This document shows positions 8,497 through 19,300 of a stretch of 64,000 bases of DNA, one piece after another. The DNA lies in NCBI GenBank assembly GCA_002412545.1, contig DHVG01000027.1:23482-87481 (forward strand), written 5' to 3'. Each line of letters opens with the position of its first letter. Position 1 is the first letter of the stretch. The notes under the pieces are model-generated. The model worked only from the letters and a program-made list of their open reading frames with translations, was not told where the DNA came from and made no database searches. Origin of the DNA: Elusimicrobia bacterium UBA5214. Its GTDB lineage: Bacteria > Elusimicrobiota > UBA5214. Both the position numbers and the translations under genes were made by a program.

Positions 8497-8522
8497 TGGT
8501 GTAATCTCCTTATTAGTGGAAC

Positions 8523-8557
8523 AAAAAAAAATCCCTACTTCGGAAACGGAAGTAGGG
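8523..8557 (-). terminator. Intrinsic terminator of the cobalamin riboswitch leader
   Basis: On the minus strand CCCTACTTC pairs with GAAGTAGGG around a 7-nt loop, followed by A and a run of nine T. It lies between the aptamer (8676-8795) and the cobO start (8496), so it is best read as the expression platform that stops transcription when cobalamin is bound. Confidence 0.88.
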
Positions 8558-8675
8558 TTCTTGTCTCATCTACACTAACCACTAATCACTAACTACTATT
8601 AACTGACTCTAATTCCCTTCCCCCGAAGGTACTCACCTTTACCCCGTTAGATAAAGTTAGATAAAAAATATCTAA

Positions 8676-8795
8676 ACGGGGCGAGACAGATGGTCGACCG
8701 GGCTCCCCCCGATGTAACATCGGGGGATTACCGTTGCGGGGCAGCGCTCCCCGACGATACGTCGGGGATAACTTCCTCCACCTGTCTGGTTAAAT
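8676..8795 (-). promoter_or_regulatory. Cobalamin riboswitch aptamer
   Basis: The minus strand contains the B12-box core GCTGCCCCGCAACGGTAA (about 8728-8745) followed by GGAGCCCGGTCGACC. Flanking GACAGGTGG and CCATCTGTC pair as the closing stem. Two internal helices are unusually regular: CCCCGACG/CGTCGGGG (8749-8767) and CCCCCGATG/CATCGGGGG (8706-8726). A third hairpin CCCCGTTTAGATA/TATCTAACGGGG lies just downstream at about 8647-8685. The element precedes a terminator and a cobalamin operon, as expected for the family. Some consensus bases upstream of the core are not obvious, so a covariance search would settle the subtype. Confidence 0.87.
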
Positions 8796-8886
8796 AAAAA
8801 CACTATAACAAAGAACTTTTACAAACAAGCCATTAGCCATTAGCTCTTGGCTAATAGCTAAGGATAGTATCTATGAACTTCTATGA

Positions 8887-8915
8887 ATTTTAGATTAAAA
8901 ACCAAAAATTGTCAA
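8887..8915 (-). promoter_or_regulatory. Sigma-70-type promoter of the cobalamin operon
   Basis: TTGACA at 8915-8910 and TAAAAT at 8892-8887 are 17 bp apart. The start site would be near 8880, about 85 nt before the riboswitch. The strand between promoter and aptamer holds a TTAGCCATTAGCC/GGCTAATAGCTAA-type repeat (8830-8866). Confidence 0.8.
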
Positions 8916-8927
8916 GTACTTCAAATA

Positions 8928-9881
8928 CTAAAATTTAATTTTCAATGCTAAGCGATAGGTCTGTCCTAAATCGCCGTAAGGGACCCAGGCAAAATCAAAA
9001 TCAAATTTGTTTACTATAATACCTAACCCAACACCAACTCCAGGGCTACCCAAATCAGCAGTAGCTTTAGTGTTATATCCTACACGTAGAGGTAAAATAA
9101 TACCTCTAATTTTTTTTACTATATATTCCGCACCAAGAGCAAAATTTATATTGTTATCGTTAGGATAGTTAATGTCAAGTCCCAAAGTAAGATTGTTATC
9201 TAATAATTTATATCCCACTCCAAGTTTAATATTTAGTGGTAACGGGTCACTCTCACTGACAAATTCTATCTTTGTACCCAGATTTTGGACCGCTAAACCA
9301 ATTTTCATTTTTTCATCCACTGTGTATAATCCACCCAAATCAATCGCAAAACCCGACGCCTTCTCGGTATCAATCGTCTGACTGATAAATTTCAGATTAC
9401 AACCTAAAGAAAGTTTATCGTTTATTTTTCTTCCTCCAGCTAAAGTTATTGCTAAATCACTTGCTCCGAAATAACTATCCGGTTCATTTGTATCACCGGT
9501 TCTTTTCTCTAAATCATCCATATAGAGATAGTTGACCATAACTCCGGCAGTACCGAGATTCTCCAGATTGTGAGCATAACCAAAATATTCGTAATTTATA
9601 CTCTGAAACCAGACGATATGCTGGGCAGTAAGTTCTTTGCCACTTACCTGGGCTAATCCAGCCGGATTCCAGTAGATGGCGTTCACATCATCAGCGATTC
9701 CAGCATAGACGCCACCCATAGCAACTGGACGTGCCCCAAGACCAATTTTTAAGAACTGTGCCCCCGTAGTTCCCACGCCTCCGGCATAAGCAACGGGTGA
9801 CAATGTGATTAGGTGATTAGGTGATAAAGTTAAAAGCCAAATGCTAAGTCCGAAAACCAAAACATAAACTAACTTTTTCAT
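8928..9881 (-). CDS. PorV/PorQ-family (UPF0164) outer membrane protein
   Basis: This 317-aa protein is a beta-barrel of the PorV/PorQ family, whose best-known member is a shuttle and outer-membrane component of type IX secretion. The conserved N-terminal block reads GAQFLKIGLGARPVAMGG, then ADDVNAIYWNPAGLA. The barrel ends with RLALKIKF, a typical aromatic C-terminus. The signal peptide (to about AYAGG) includes LSPNHLITLSP, encoded by a GTGATTAG short tandem repeat at 9793-9825. A GAGGAG site precedes the start. It is the last gene of the surface-protein block and one of three family members here (also 33224 and 45925). Confidence 0.85.
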   Translation of the reverse strand: MKKLVYVLVFGLSIWLLTLSPNHLITLSPVAYAGGVGTTGAQFLKIGLGARPVAMGGVYAGIADDVNAIYWNPAGLAQVSGKELTAQHIVWFQSINYEYFGYAHNLENLGTAGVMVNYLYMDDLEKRTGDTNEPDSYFGASDLAITLAGGRKINDKLSLGCNLKFISQTIDTEKASGFAIDLGGLYTVDEKMKIGLAVQNLGTKIEFVSESDPLPLNIKLGVGYKLLDNNLTLGLDINYPNDNNINFALGAEYIVKKIRGIILPLRVGYNTKATADLGSPGVGVGLGIIVNKFDFDFAWVPYGDLGQTYRLALKIKF

Positions 9882-10007
9882 CTTTTTACTCCTCCTCTTT
9901 TATTAAACGCAGATTACCGCAGATTTTTTTAAACCCCGCGGATTTCCGCGGATAATTTTTTCTTATTAAACTAATTCACCAATTCACTATTTCACTAATT
10001 CGCTAAC

Positions 10008-11654
10008 TTAGTATTCCCAACTTGCTCCTAAAAAATAATTTGCTGTATCATAATTATAACGGTATACTTTTTCGTATTTCATATTTGACTTACTTATTAG
10101 ATAATTTACTTGAAAACGTAAATCAATTTTTTTCATTAAAGGATAACTCGTTCCCAAACTAAGGGTTGAAGTTTTTGTATTTATTTTCTCATTTGTCACT
10201 GAATAGTCACCGGCACTATCCTGGACCAATCTTTCCGGATAGTTGCGTATAGCATACTCATAAGAAAAATCTACAATTTGTCCTTTCTTACCAAATTGGA
10301 CGCTGATCCCCGGTTTAATTGCTAATTCTAAATAATTGTAATAATCAGAGATAAACTTAAACTTTTTTGCATCATAATGATTTTGGTTTGACTGATAAGA
10401 AATAATATCAATTCCCATGAAGCCGACAAATTTTAGTCCTTTTCTCCGACTGTGAAAATGAGAAAAGAGTAGATTTAAGAAATGAATCTGGTCAGTCCTT
10501 TTATCCGAACTATAGTCTCCGGTATTAGTTACTATCTTCTGGTCAGGGGAACTCTTATAAGTGAAGCTATAGTCACCTTTCAGCCGAATATCAGGGCTGA
10601 GAATAAAATTACTATAAAGATAAATTTCATGGGCATTGAAATCAAGAATATTTTTCCCCGGTGCAACTTCCTTACCATATTTTGCTTCAGCTAAAGAAGC
10701 ATAATTATTGAATTTCAAAATATAATATCCGTAACCAGCGGTGAGTGATTCTAACCCCGCTTTTTCGGGAAAGAATTTCTTTTCTCCTTCAACCCCACCA
10801 GCAATTTTATAATAGTCAAACAAACCACTGCCCCAGGATTCATCTTTTGTTTCTTTAAGTAATTCCAATTTATAACTTGTATTTATTTTTAACTTAAAAT
10901 CTTCACTCGTCTGGTTAGTTAACTTCAAAGAAATTAAATGGTCCTGTGCCTGTTGAGATAATGTGCCTCCACCGACCAGCTCAGTAACATTTTTTGTTCC
11001 CCGGTAAGTAGTAGAGTATGTTGGAATAAGCGAAAGTTCATCGGTAAATTGTAATGACGGTGCGACCTCAAGATAAACATTCCCACCAAATGATGCGGCT
11101 TCTTTTTCAAAAAGGTATTGTCCTCCGAGAAGCGATAAATTCCCTGTCGGGATAACTTCAATTTCAGCAGAGAATGAATTAGCCGTTAGCCAATAGCCAA
11201 TAGCCAAGAGCAATAGGACCGAGCGACTTAGTAACTTAGCAATTCGTTTACTTATGGAGCGGACTTTAAGTGCCATTCTTAGGGACTCCTTTCTGATAGT
11301 TATTTCTTTTTGTTTTGGTTTAACTTGAATATCGTAAATCTGCATAAAATCGTGACCTAACAAAACATCATAATTAGGGTCTAAAACTTCATCTGGGACC
11401 ACATAGCATAAATGAGGGACCCACAGGTCTGATAGTTTAATTTGAAGTGCAAGCATATGGGTAGCCCTGAAATTACCGTTACCTAAGCCAGAAAATACTA
11501 TTGGATGAGAGAGTTTTGCTATCCCTTTTATCTTGGTTGCTACCGAAAATTTTACAAAAGTTCTTGGAGAACCGGTATCAAAATAAAACCGGAGCGAGCG
11601 TAGTTTTTCACCTACTCCCGAACGACTGACAAAACTTTTTATTATATCACCCAT
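10008..11654 (-). CDS. Retropepsin-like domain fused in frame to a beta-barrel protein
   Basis: One 548-codon frame joins two unlike parts. Residues 1-126 look like a retropepsin-type aspartic protease domain: FYFDTGSPRTF with the catalytic-type DTG at 26-28, and later YDVLLGHDFMQIYD. Residue 127 onward begins MALKVRSISKRIAK followed by a hydrophobic core and NSFSA cleavage site, a complete signal peptide, then a 390-residue barrel-like protein ending YFLGASWEY. An AAAGGAG site precedes the internal ATG at 11276, so the barrel may be made separately (422 aa). Either a stop codon was lost between two genes or this is a genuine fusion. The signal core is encoded by a GGCTATT tandem repeat. Function unknown. 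Confidence 0.7.
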   Translation of the reverse strand: MGDIIKSFVSRSGVGEKLRSLRFYFDTGSPRTFVKFSVATKIKGIAKLSHPIVFSGLGNGNFRATHMLALQIKLSDLWVPHLCYVVPDEVLDPNYDVLLGHDFMQIYDIQVKPKQKEITIRKESLRMALKVRSISKRIAKLLSRSVLLLLAIGYWLTANSFSAEIEVIPTGNLSLLGGQYLFEKEAASFGGNVYLEVAPSLQFTDELSLIPTYSTTYRGTKNVTELVGGGTLSQQAQDHLISLKLTNQTSEDFKLKINTSYKLELLKETKDESWGSGLFDYYKIAGGVEGEKKFFPEKAGLESLTAGYGYYILKFNNYASLAEAKYGKEVAPGKNILDFNAHEIYLYSNFILSPDIRLKGDYSFTYKSSPDQKIVTNTGDYSSDKRTDQIHFLNLLFSHFHSRRKGLKFVGFMGIDIISYQSNQNHYDAKKFKFISDYYNYLELAIKPGISVQFGKKGQIVDFSYEYAIRNYPERLVQDSAGDYSVTNEKINTKTSTLSLGTSYPLMKKIDLRFQVNYLISKSNMKYEKVYRYNYDTANYFLGASWEY

Positions 11655-11688
11655 CTTTTTAACCGCAGATTACACCGATTTCTTTTTC

Positions 11689-13203
11689 TTATTTCGCTTG
11701 AATTATTCCAGCATCAATAAAGATTTTTGGTTCAACAACTAAATCAATTTTTTTATCCGGACCAGCAAAAAAATTACTTGCGGTAAAGACATTTTCAAAG
11801 TTCCACTTCAAAAGCTCATCTTTTTTTAATTTTTGTGCGGAAGAATCCCATACTTTACTGAATTCTTCGGTGGTAGCTTCCTTACCATTATCGTCAATTA
11901 TGTAATACTCTTCTTTATAACTTCCATCCTTAAATGAATATCCACGAGAAGTGGTCACAATGTTGCTATCCCACCAACTACCTGATTTCCAAAAATCTGT
12001 ATCCGTAATTGGAGTATTCCTATCACCATTGACATAATAGTATACATCATCCAAAGATTGTATGTTACTTCCTAGTTTAGGTTCATAGGATATTTTTTCT
12101 TTATCTGCCATTCCTTTGGTTCCAAGCCTAAAGTAATAATTGTCGAATAGTAGCGTATTGTTTAAACCTATGAGATGCCCCCCGGTAAAACCCCACTCAA
12201 CTTTATCTACGGTGTTACTTGCTGCCGATTCATTAGCTTTGAGAAAATAATCCGATTGAGATTGGGTGTCACCTAAATTCCAAGCGACCTTACTTGTTAC
12301 TTCCATTAAATCCGCTGGTAATTTCTTGTTGAAGGTTGCAGTCCAAGTGAAATAATCAAATCTATTTTCTCTTTCGTTAAGGACAACCATTTTGAATCGG
12401 TCATACTCATTGGTCGTAGGATTGAGTGGACGGACGATGTATTCTTCTAAACGAACCCGTTTACCGAAAGCGTCAATTAGAGATTTACCCTGTTGGTATT
12501 CAGCAAGTTTAATTTCCTGTGCAGCAGCAGCTTGCACTGCTTCCCGGGACATACCCATCCTTACTTCTTGGCTAAGTTCAGTTTTTGCTGGGGCAAGGAC
12601 GAGTGTTTTTTCTTCTTTACTCATCATTGCGGGTTTACTCAGTGGTTGTTCTTGAGAAACCAGTATTTTCTGCCAGCGGGAAAGCATCGTTTCTTCAAGT
12701 GTTTCACTCTTTATTACATTTACTGACCCACGATAGCATTCTATTTCAGTTTCTTTTTCTTTTGCTTTAACTTTAAAACTTGTCCCTCGGACTGCACAAA
12801 CTGATGCCGGTGTCCCTACTTGGAATTTTCCACCCGTAGACATTTTCTTCACTTGTGCTTTCATTGTGCCGGCACTCATCGCTACCTGGACATTGTTTTC
12901 TTGGAGTTCGCTAAGTGCAAGGGAACTGTTCTCATCTAAAGTCATCCGGCTACCATCTTCAAGCAGTATTACCGCCCGTCCACCCTGACCGGTACGAATT
13001 TCATCCTTTTCACTTAGGGTCATATTCTTTTCTGCTTTTTTCCAAACACCAGCAACTTTTACTTCTACTGCTCCTGTAACCAGAGAAATTTTAGCACTGA
13101 ATGGTGCAGCAGATGTGACCGTGTAAAGTGTAAGGTGTAAAGTGAAAAGTAGAAATAAGATAGCGACACAGCGACATAGCAACTTAAAAGAATTCTTAAA
13201 CAT
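11689..13203 (-). CDS. Exported FecR-domain protein
   Basis: This 504-aa protein has a signal peptide (to about TSAAPFSA) and a FecR domain at roughly residues 40-165: VTGAVEVKVAGVWKKA, RTGQGGRAVILLEDGSRMTL and SVCAVRGTSFKVKA are standard blocks. The C-terminal 300 residues show no family I recognise. FecR domains occur in sigma-factor regulators and, without a partner sigma gene, in many exported proteins near large surface proteins; no sigma gene lies here, so the second case fits. The signal peptide h-region is encoded by short repeats (CACTTTACAC-like, 13122-13149). A GGGGGTGG site precedes the start. Confidence 0.8.
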   Translation of the reverse strand: MFKNSFKLLCRCVAILFLLFTLHLTLYTVTSAAPFSAKISLVTGAVEVKVAGVWKKAEKNMTLSEKDEIRTGQGGRAVILLEDGSRMTLDENSSLALSELQENNVQVAMSAGTMKAQVKKMSTGGKFQVGTPASVCAVRGTSFKVKAKEKETEIECYRGSVNVIKSETLEETMLSRWQKILVSQEQPLSKPAMMSKEEKTLVLAPAKTELSQEVRMGMSREAVQAAAAQEIKLAEYQQGKSLIDAFGKRVRLEEYIVRPLNPTTNEYDRFKMVVLNERENRFDYFTWTATFNKKLPADLMEVTSKVAWNLGDTQSQSDYFLKANESAASNTVDKVEWGFTGGHLIGLNNTLLFDNYYFRLGTKGMADKEKISYEPKLGSNIQSLDDVYYYVNGDRNTPITDTDFWKSGSWWDSNIVTTSRGYSFKDGSYKEEYYIIDDNGKEATTEEFSKVWDSSAQKLKKDELLKWNFENVFTASNFFAGPDKKIDLVVEPKIFIDAGIIQAK

Positions 13204-13239
13204 TTTTTACCACCCCCATTGGATGGACTAAAGCCCATC

Positions 13240-13331
13240 GGTTAACGGACTAAACGGAAATAACGGACCTAACTGACCTAACGGAACTAACGGAAATAAC
13301 GGTCTAAACGGACGGAACGGACTAACGGATT
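13240..13331. repeat. 9-bp degenerate tandem array (N3-AACGGA units)
   Basis: About ten units such as TTAACGGAC, TAAACGGAA, ATAACGGAC and CTAACGGAA run with a 9-bp period (one 8-bp step). The array begins at the stop codon of the 6305-aa gene (its last codons ATA-ATC-CGT-TAG are part of the first unit) and fills the gap to the FecR gene. It is a single-armed relative of the arrays at 41921, 42391 and 59984. Confidence 0.85.
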
Positions 13332-16300
13332 ATCGCTAATTTACCGATTTTCTTATTCCCGTCAGTATCTTTGACAATCCAGATATAAACACCACTGGCA
13401 ACCGTATCCCCATCGCTGTTTTTCAAATCCCAGTTATAATAACCATCGTTATCGGTTTCGGTTGCTTCAAACACTTTCTCACCGGTAATGGTGTAGATAG
13501 TAATTTCCGCATCCTTTGGTAAACGAGCGAAATTTATCCCTCCACCTTTAGAAACATAATATGGATTAGGATAAGTAAACACTTTATCAACTACACTCAG
13601 CGGAACTTTTTCTACAATCTGGAATTTCGAGAACTGCGTAGTAGTAGCGGTAATTTTATTATTTACTGTGTCAACAGTTGAAGGTAATAGTTCCCATTCA
13701 CCTCTTGTAGAGTTATAACGAGCAAGAGCAAGATTATTCTTATTCATTCCGGTAACTTCCGCATTGCTGAAGGCAACAGTTAGGGTTACTGTCTTTACTG
13801 GTTGAACCGGGACAGTAATTTCAATAATTACACCCGTACCGTTAAGATTTGGTTGTTTATCGGCTTTTGGTTTTTCAGTCGCATCCGTCTTTCGGGCAAC
13901 CGCAACTGTAACCGTAGAGGCAAAAGTCCCAGCCGGGATTTCAATCTTGACCTCCTGCGCTGTACCAGAACTAATGGTTACCGTAGCAGGTTGGTCAGGT
14001 TTGATTTCTACTTCAGTTATTTTTTCAAGTGCAAAATTTAGAGTAGTAGTTTGGTCAGGATTTACTACTACACCAGTTGAAGTTCTGGTTAGATAGCCGG
14101 TCTTAGAAGCACACACAGTATAGGTGCCAGTGTTAAGATTAAGTGAATAAGTTCCGTCAAGAGCAGTAGTGGTTGAACTTACGGTAACACTTGCTTGTAT
14201 TGCTTCAATTAAAGCACCAGAAATCGTGGTTGTTGTTCCGGCAACGGTCACTGTACCACTGATTGTACCTGTAGATACCTCAACACCAGGCGAAGGTATA
14301 GAAGCAGGTGCTGCAGGTGAGAGTGCACTCTTATTTGCTGAAGATGCATCATCGTAAGCAAGGACTTTATACCAGTAAGTTTGGTTAACTTGCACCGCTG
14401 AATCAGTATAAGTTGTAGCCGTAGTAGTTGTCAGTTGGACATAACCGGTATCCGCAGCGACGGTTGAACGCCAAACCTCATAACCGGCTAAATCATAGTC
14501 AGTTACGGCATCCCAGGTAAGTCTCACTGTATTTCCGACAAGAGTAGCGTTCAGATTCTGTGGTGTTGCTGGTGATGTGGTATCAAGGAAAATAGCAAAC
14601 CGTGAGAGATGGTCGCTATCCGCAGAAATAGTTTTGTTCGTAGTATCAATAGCGCGGTTAGCGGTCTTCTTTACCCATTTCTTTGCATTTTCGTCGTAAT
14701 AGCAGACATCAAGTTTATCTTCCTGTCCGGTAGCACCAGAGTAAGTAAGTGTAACTTTTGCTTTTCTCCCGGCGGCAAGACTGGCTAACGGACCAGAAAC
14801 TAAGGGCAGTCGTATCTCAATGTCATAATAGTCACTTTTTTCATTACCCGGTTTAAGCGCATCAGCCGGTGTAGCCGGAGAGCCACATAATCCCGGTGCA
14901 AGATAGGGTGGTGCACCTGCTCCTCCGCCACCCGCCGATGGTTTAGTTTTTCTGACCATTACTTTTGCACCACTGGAAACAAGTATATCTTGTTCATTTT
15001 CTACAGTAGATGGATCATCTTCAATATTAAAGCTACCCGCTTCAAAATCAACACCGGAAGCATCGCCGTCACCCAGTTGAACTGTCCCACCAGTAGTCGG
15101 GGAGACCTTCTTTTCTTTCCGTTGCACATCACCAAAGAGGAAAGTATATTCTTCTCTTGCCTTGCCACCACGGACATTTGTTCCTTCAACTTTCACGGTG
15201 AAACTGCTACCGGTAATATTTAGTTCATCCTCGGTTGGGAAGTAAGTAGCTCTTACTTCAGTTTTATCTCGGGAAATACTAAGATGGTTAAGATATCCGT
15301 CACCTCTTACCTGAGTAATAATATCACTTACTGAAGTTTCAGTTAGTGCTTCAGATGCCTTAACTCTGATCAGATACTCAGCGCTTGTAGGGTCATTCTC
15401 ATCCCATTGGATACGTTTTACTCGTGCTTCAATTGTTGGTGGTAGCACCTGGTAGACAATATTCTTAGTAATCTTTTCTTTTTCACCACTAACTTGAACT
15501 TTCCCCGGAGCAACAAAAACTTCACCTTTATCGTCAGTGACGATAATCCGGTAAGTCCCGATGTTTATCCCGCTAATCTCATAGGTATCAACTTCTTTTT
15601 TCACCTCATCTTTGCTCACTGTACCGAGTATGGTCTTAGTCAAATCTGCGGTTATTGCGGCAATTTTTTCTACATTACCGGTGTATACTTTTTTACCTTC
15701 CGGTGTACGAATTGTTCCTTCAATAGTAACTGTCTTAGTTGTGCCGTCAACTACAACTGTTGCTGGTGATTCAAGCTGTAAATCACCAAGATTCTTCGGT
15801 TCATCAGGTAAATCATAATCCTTCTCCAAAGGTAAAGCACCCTTAGAAAGAATTTTTAGCCGATATTTACCTTTGGTAATACCGGTAATTTCAAATTTAC
15901 CCTCCGGGTTAGTAAGTTCCAAGATACCCGCCAGCGGGTCACCTGAAGATAGGTCTTGTTCGGATTGTAAAAGTACTATCGCCACTGGTAAGTTTTCTTT
16001 TCCTTCAACTGGGAAAGGTAGTTGTAATGCTGAACCAGTGGGTGGAATCACTTTACCAGTAAGTTTTGCTGTTGCTTCTGCAGTTACGAAATCAACATTC
16101 TTCGCTCCCGGTCGGACATTATTTTTTGTTTTCCGCACATACTTATGTACTTTGACTCCTTTGCGGGCAGCCACAATTACTTTCCAGTATTCAATTGCTG
16201 AATCTACACCTTTAAGTGTGTATAGTCCGTCAGCATTAGTGAAGGCTAATATCTGTGCACCGGCAGATAACTTCTTATCCATCGGTTCCGCACCCATACG

Positions 16301-19300
16301 CACATTAGCTAACGGTTTACCATCTTTATCGGTAACCTTACCGGAAATAGTCGTGCCTTGTTTCAGACGAATCGTTCCCAGCGAAATTTCGGTTACACCA
16401 GAAATAATTATTGGTGTAAACTCAGTTTTCCCGGTAGTACCAATGGCTACTTCATAGCTATTAATCTCTTCGTTAATATACCCTACTGCTTTCGGGTCAT
16501 CAGGTCGGGCGATACTGCGCACTTGAAGAATATATGTCCCATCAGGAAGACGAGTTAGATTAAATTCACCAGTAACAGAGGATATTTGTAGTTCGTAGTT
16601 TGCATCACCAGCTGGACCAACCTTGGTAAATGAACCTTCAATAAAAGGTACGGCTTCACAGCGCACTTCTACATCTTTATAAACCGCAGTACCACTCTTA
16701 TCATCAACAAGTCGTCCCTTGATTGTTCCACCGAAAGCCAGCCGGATTATTCCTACCGAGACATCTTTGTTAGTAATTTCAGTTACATCAGCCAAGAATG
16801 CTGGTTTATTGCGATATTTACTGAGCACACGGAGACGGTATTTACCGGGGTTGAGATTCCTTATACTGAATTCTTTGCTATCAGTTTGCATATCGGCAGT
16901 AGAAGTAGTGAATTCAACTTTTGTAGAGGCAACTTTTTCTCCCTTGAGGTTAAGCAGGTCTACGGTTATGGTGTTAACCGAACCTTTTGTCGGTCGCTGA
17001 ACTGTTCCACTCAAACTGTAACCAGTTCCTAAGGCAAAATCTTTGCCGGTAACATTTTCTCCGAGTGCAAGAGGAACAATATATTTTTCCGGTGTTGCTG
17101 AAACATCATTTTTCCCGTCATTATTCAAATCACGTGGTGCCAGAACTGTATAGATGCTTACGGGTAATCCTTTGATTTTATAAGTAGCACTGGTCTGGAA
17201 GACAGTTTCCCAGACACCCGGTGCACCAACAACTTTTCTTAGTTGTTCAGCGGTAAGGTTTTCCAGGAAATATTGTGGTACTGCAGTAGGAATTGTATTA
17301 TTAGTAACATTAGCAATCGTATACCCGGAAGCGAGAATACTTACCGTGCCGCTGATTGAACCACCAGTTTCCAAATTCAGAATACCTACATCAGCAGGTG
17401 TGTCAGGGTCAAGAGTATCAACCCGGACTTTTTTGATAATCCAACCGAAATTACCCGTGGGCATTGGTGGGTTAAATTGTTCTAATTCATTTGCGACAAG
17501 TAAATAATCACCGATATCTAAACCAGTAATTGCAAAACTACCATCGGTTTCTGGGGTGACTGGTTCTACCTCAATTGAACCAGCAAGTGCCATTACTTGC
17601 ACTTTACTGTAGTCAACCCCGGTTCCAGTTATCTTACCAACTATCTTACCAGTGAATGCTTCTAAATAGATTGTTGGTGCTTGAGTAAGTGCGTTGACTA
17701 ATACTTCTGTTCCTCCAGCAAGTTTCTTACCCGAAGCAGTATCCCAATGTGAAAGAGCAAATCCTTCCAAATGAGTATCCAGCAAGTATTTACTTCCAGA
17801 GGACAATCCTCCGATTTCAAAAGGTATTATCTGAGAAGTAGCAGTAGTGGAAATATAGATAGTTTTTCCTGCTCCGTGCCCAGTTTCTGGTGACCAAATA
17901 TTCATCCAGAGCGGATAACCTTCAGGCATACCTGAATAAATATACCAACCTTGCATTAATTTGGAAGTATCACCACTGATGACCAGTGTTCCCTTGAGTT
18001 TTGAACCAGTGCCCATGGTTATTGGTTTAGCTGTGTTTACTCCAGAGGTAATGTATTCTTCTGATTTTGTTGGTGCTAAACCAGTTCCCCAAGATTCAAA
18101 ACGCAGAATATAGGTTGTTCCCGGGGTAAGTCCACGCATAAAGTATTCAGCGCTATTCGTCTGGGTTAAATCAATATTTGTCCCTGCCCAACCGAAATAC
18201 TTTTCATCTTTAGAGACCGCTCCGATATTTACCCAAATTGACTGTGCTAACTGTTCAGTTGAAAGTGTAGTAGTATCTACTTTCACCGTGCCGGAGAGAG
18301 TTGCTGCCCGTTCAGTAAACTCAAAGGTTTGTGTTGCCGGAGCCTTTACTCCTTTTTCGGTCTTACCACCGTAGTCCTCAACTTCTACACGCACTTCGTA
18401 AGTTCCCGGGCGGACACTAATTGTAGAAATAACCGTAACCATACTCTGTTCCGCATCCGGAAGTAAAGGTATACTAAAGCTCGTTCCACCCCAATTCCCG
18501 GTAGCAGGGTCAAAAGCATTGACATTACCCCAGAGGTCAGTTTTCATTCCACCCCATTCCGCCGGGAATTGTTTCGGAACATTATAGACCTTAATTGTGG
18601 TAATAATATCCGCACCTTTAGCCAAGTAAAGATTAACTTCTTTTTCTTGTTCAGCGGTTACTATCACATTCGGTTGATTTGCTGAACCGAACCCGCTAAT
18701 TGAAGCACTTACCCAATATCCTTCCCGACCTTCGGTAGTCGGTAAATTACCAATGTAGTAGTGTCCATCCGTATCACTTACTCCCTGTCCCCAACCATAT
18801 TGTGAACCAGCATTTACTGAAACGCCAGATAAAGGTTCGGTAGATTCACCAAGGTCAAAGTCAGGTTTACCATTATCGTTAGAATCAACAAGTGAATAGA
18901 CATAACCCTTAATTGCTCCAGCAGTAACTGACATTGCTACTTTAACCTTTAAGGTTGTTGCATCAACGAAATCAAGACCATCGGCTAATTCCCAAGGTGT
19001 ATCTACGATTATTTTCACTCCATAGTCACCTGGTTTTACAATATTCCAGGAAGTATCTCTTCCTTCCCAAGTGATTTTGCGTTTAATCGTCTTGGTTGTT
19101 CCTACACCTTCATTAACGAAGTCCCAGCCGGAGAACCAGAATTCATTCGTCCAATCGGACAGTGCTTGTAATTTGTTCAATTCATCCCAGGAGATTGACT
19201 TCAGTTTTGTCCAATCCGGATTATTCGGGTCAATGAAGACATCTTCGGTTTTCAAATATTGTTGTCCACCAATCCACATTACTTTTGACCAATCAAAAGG

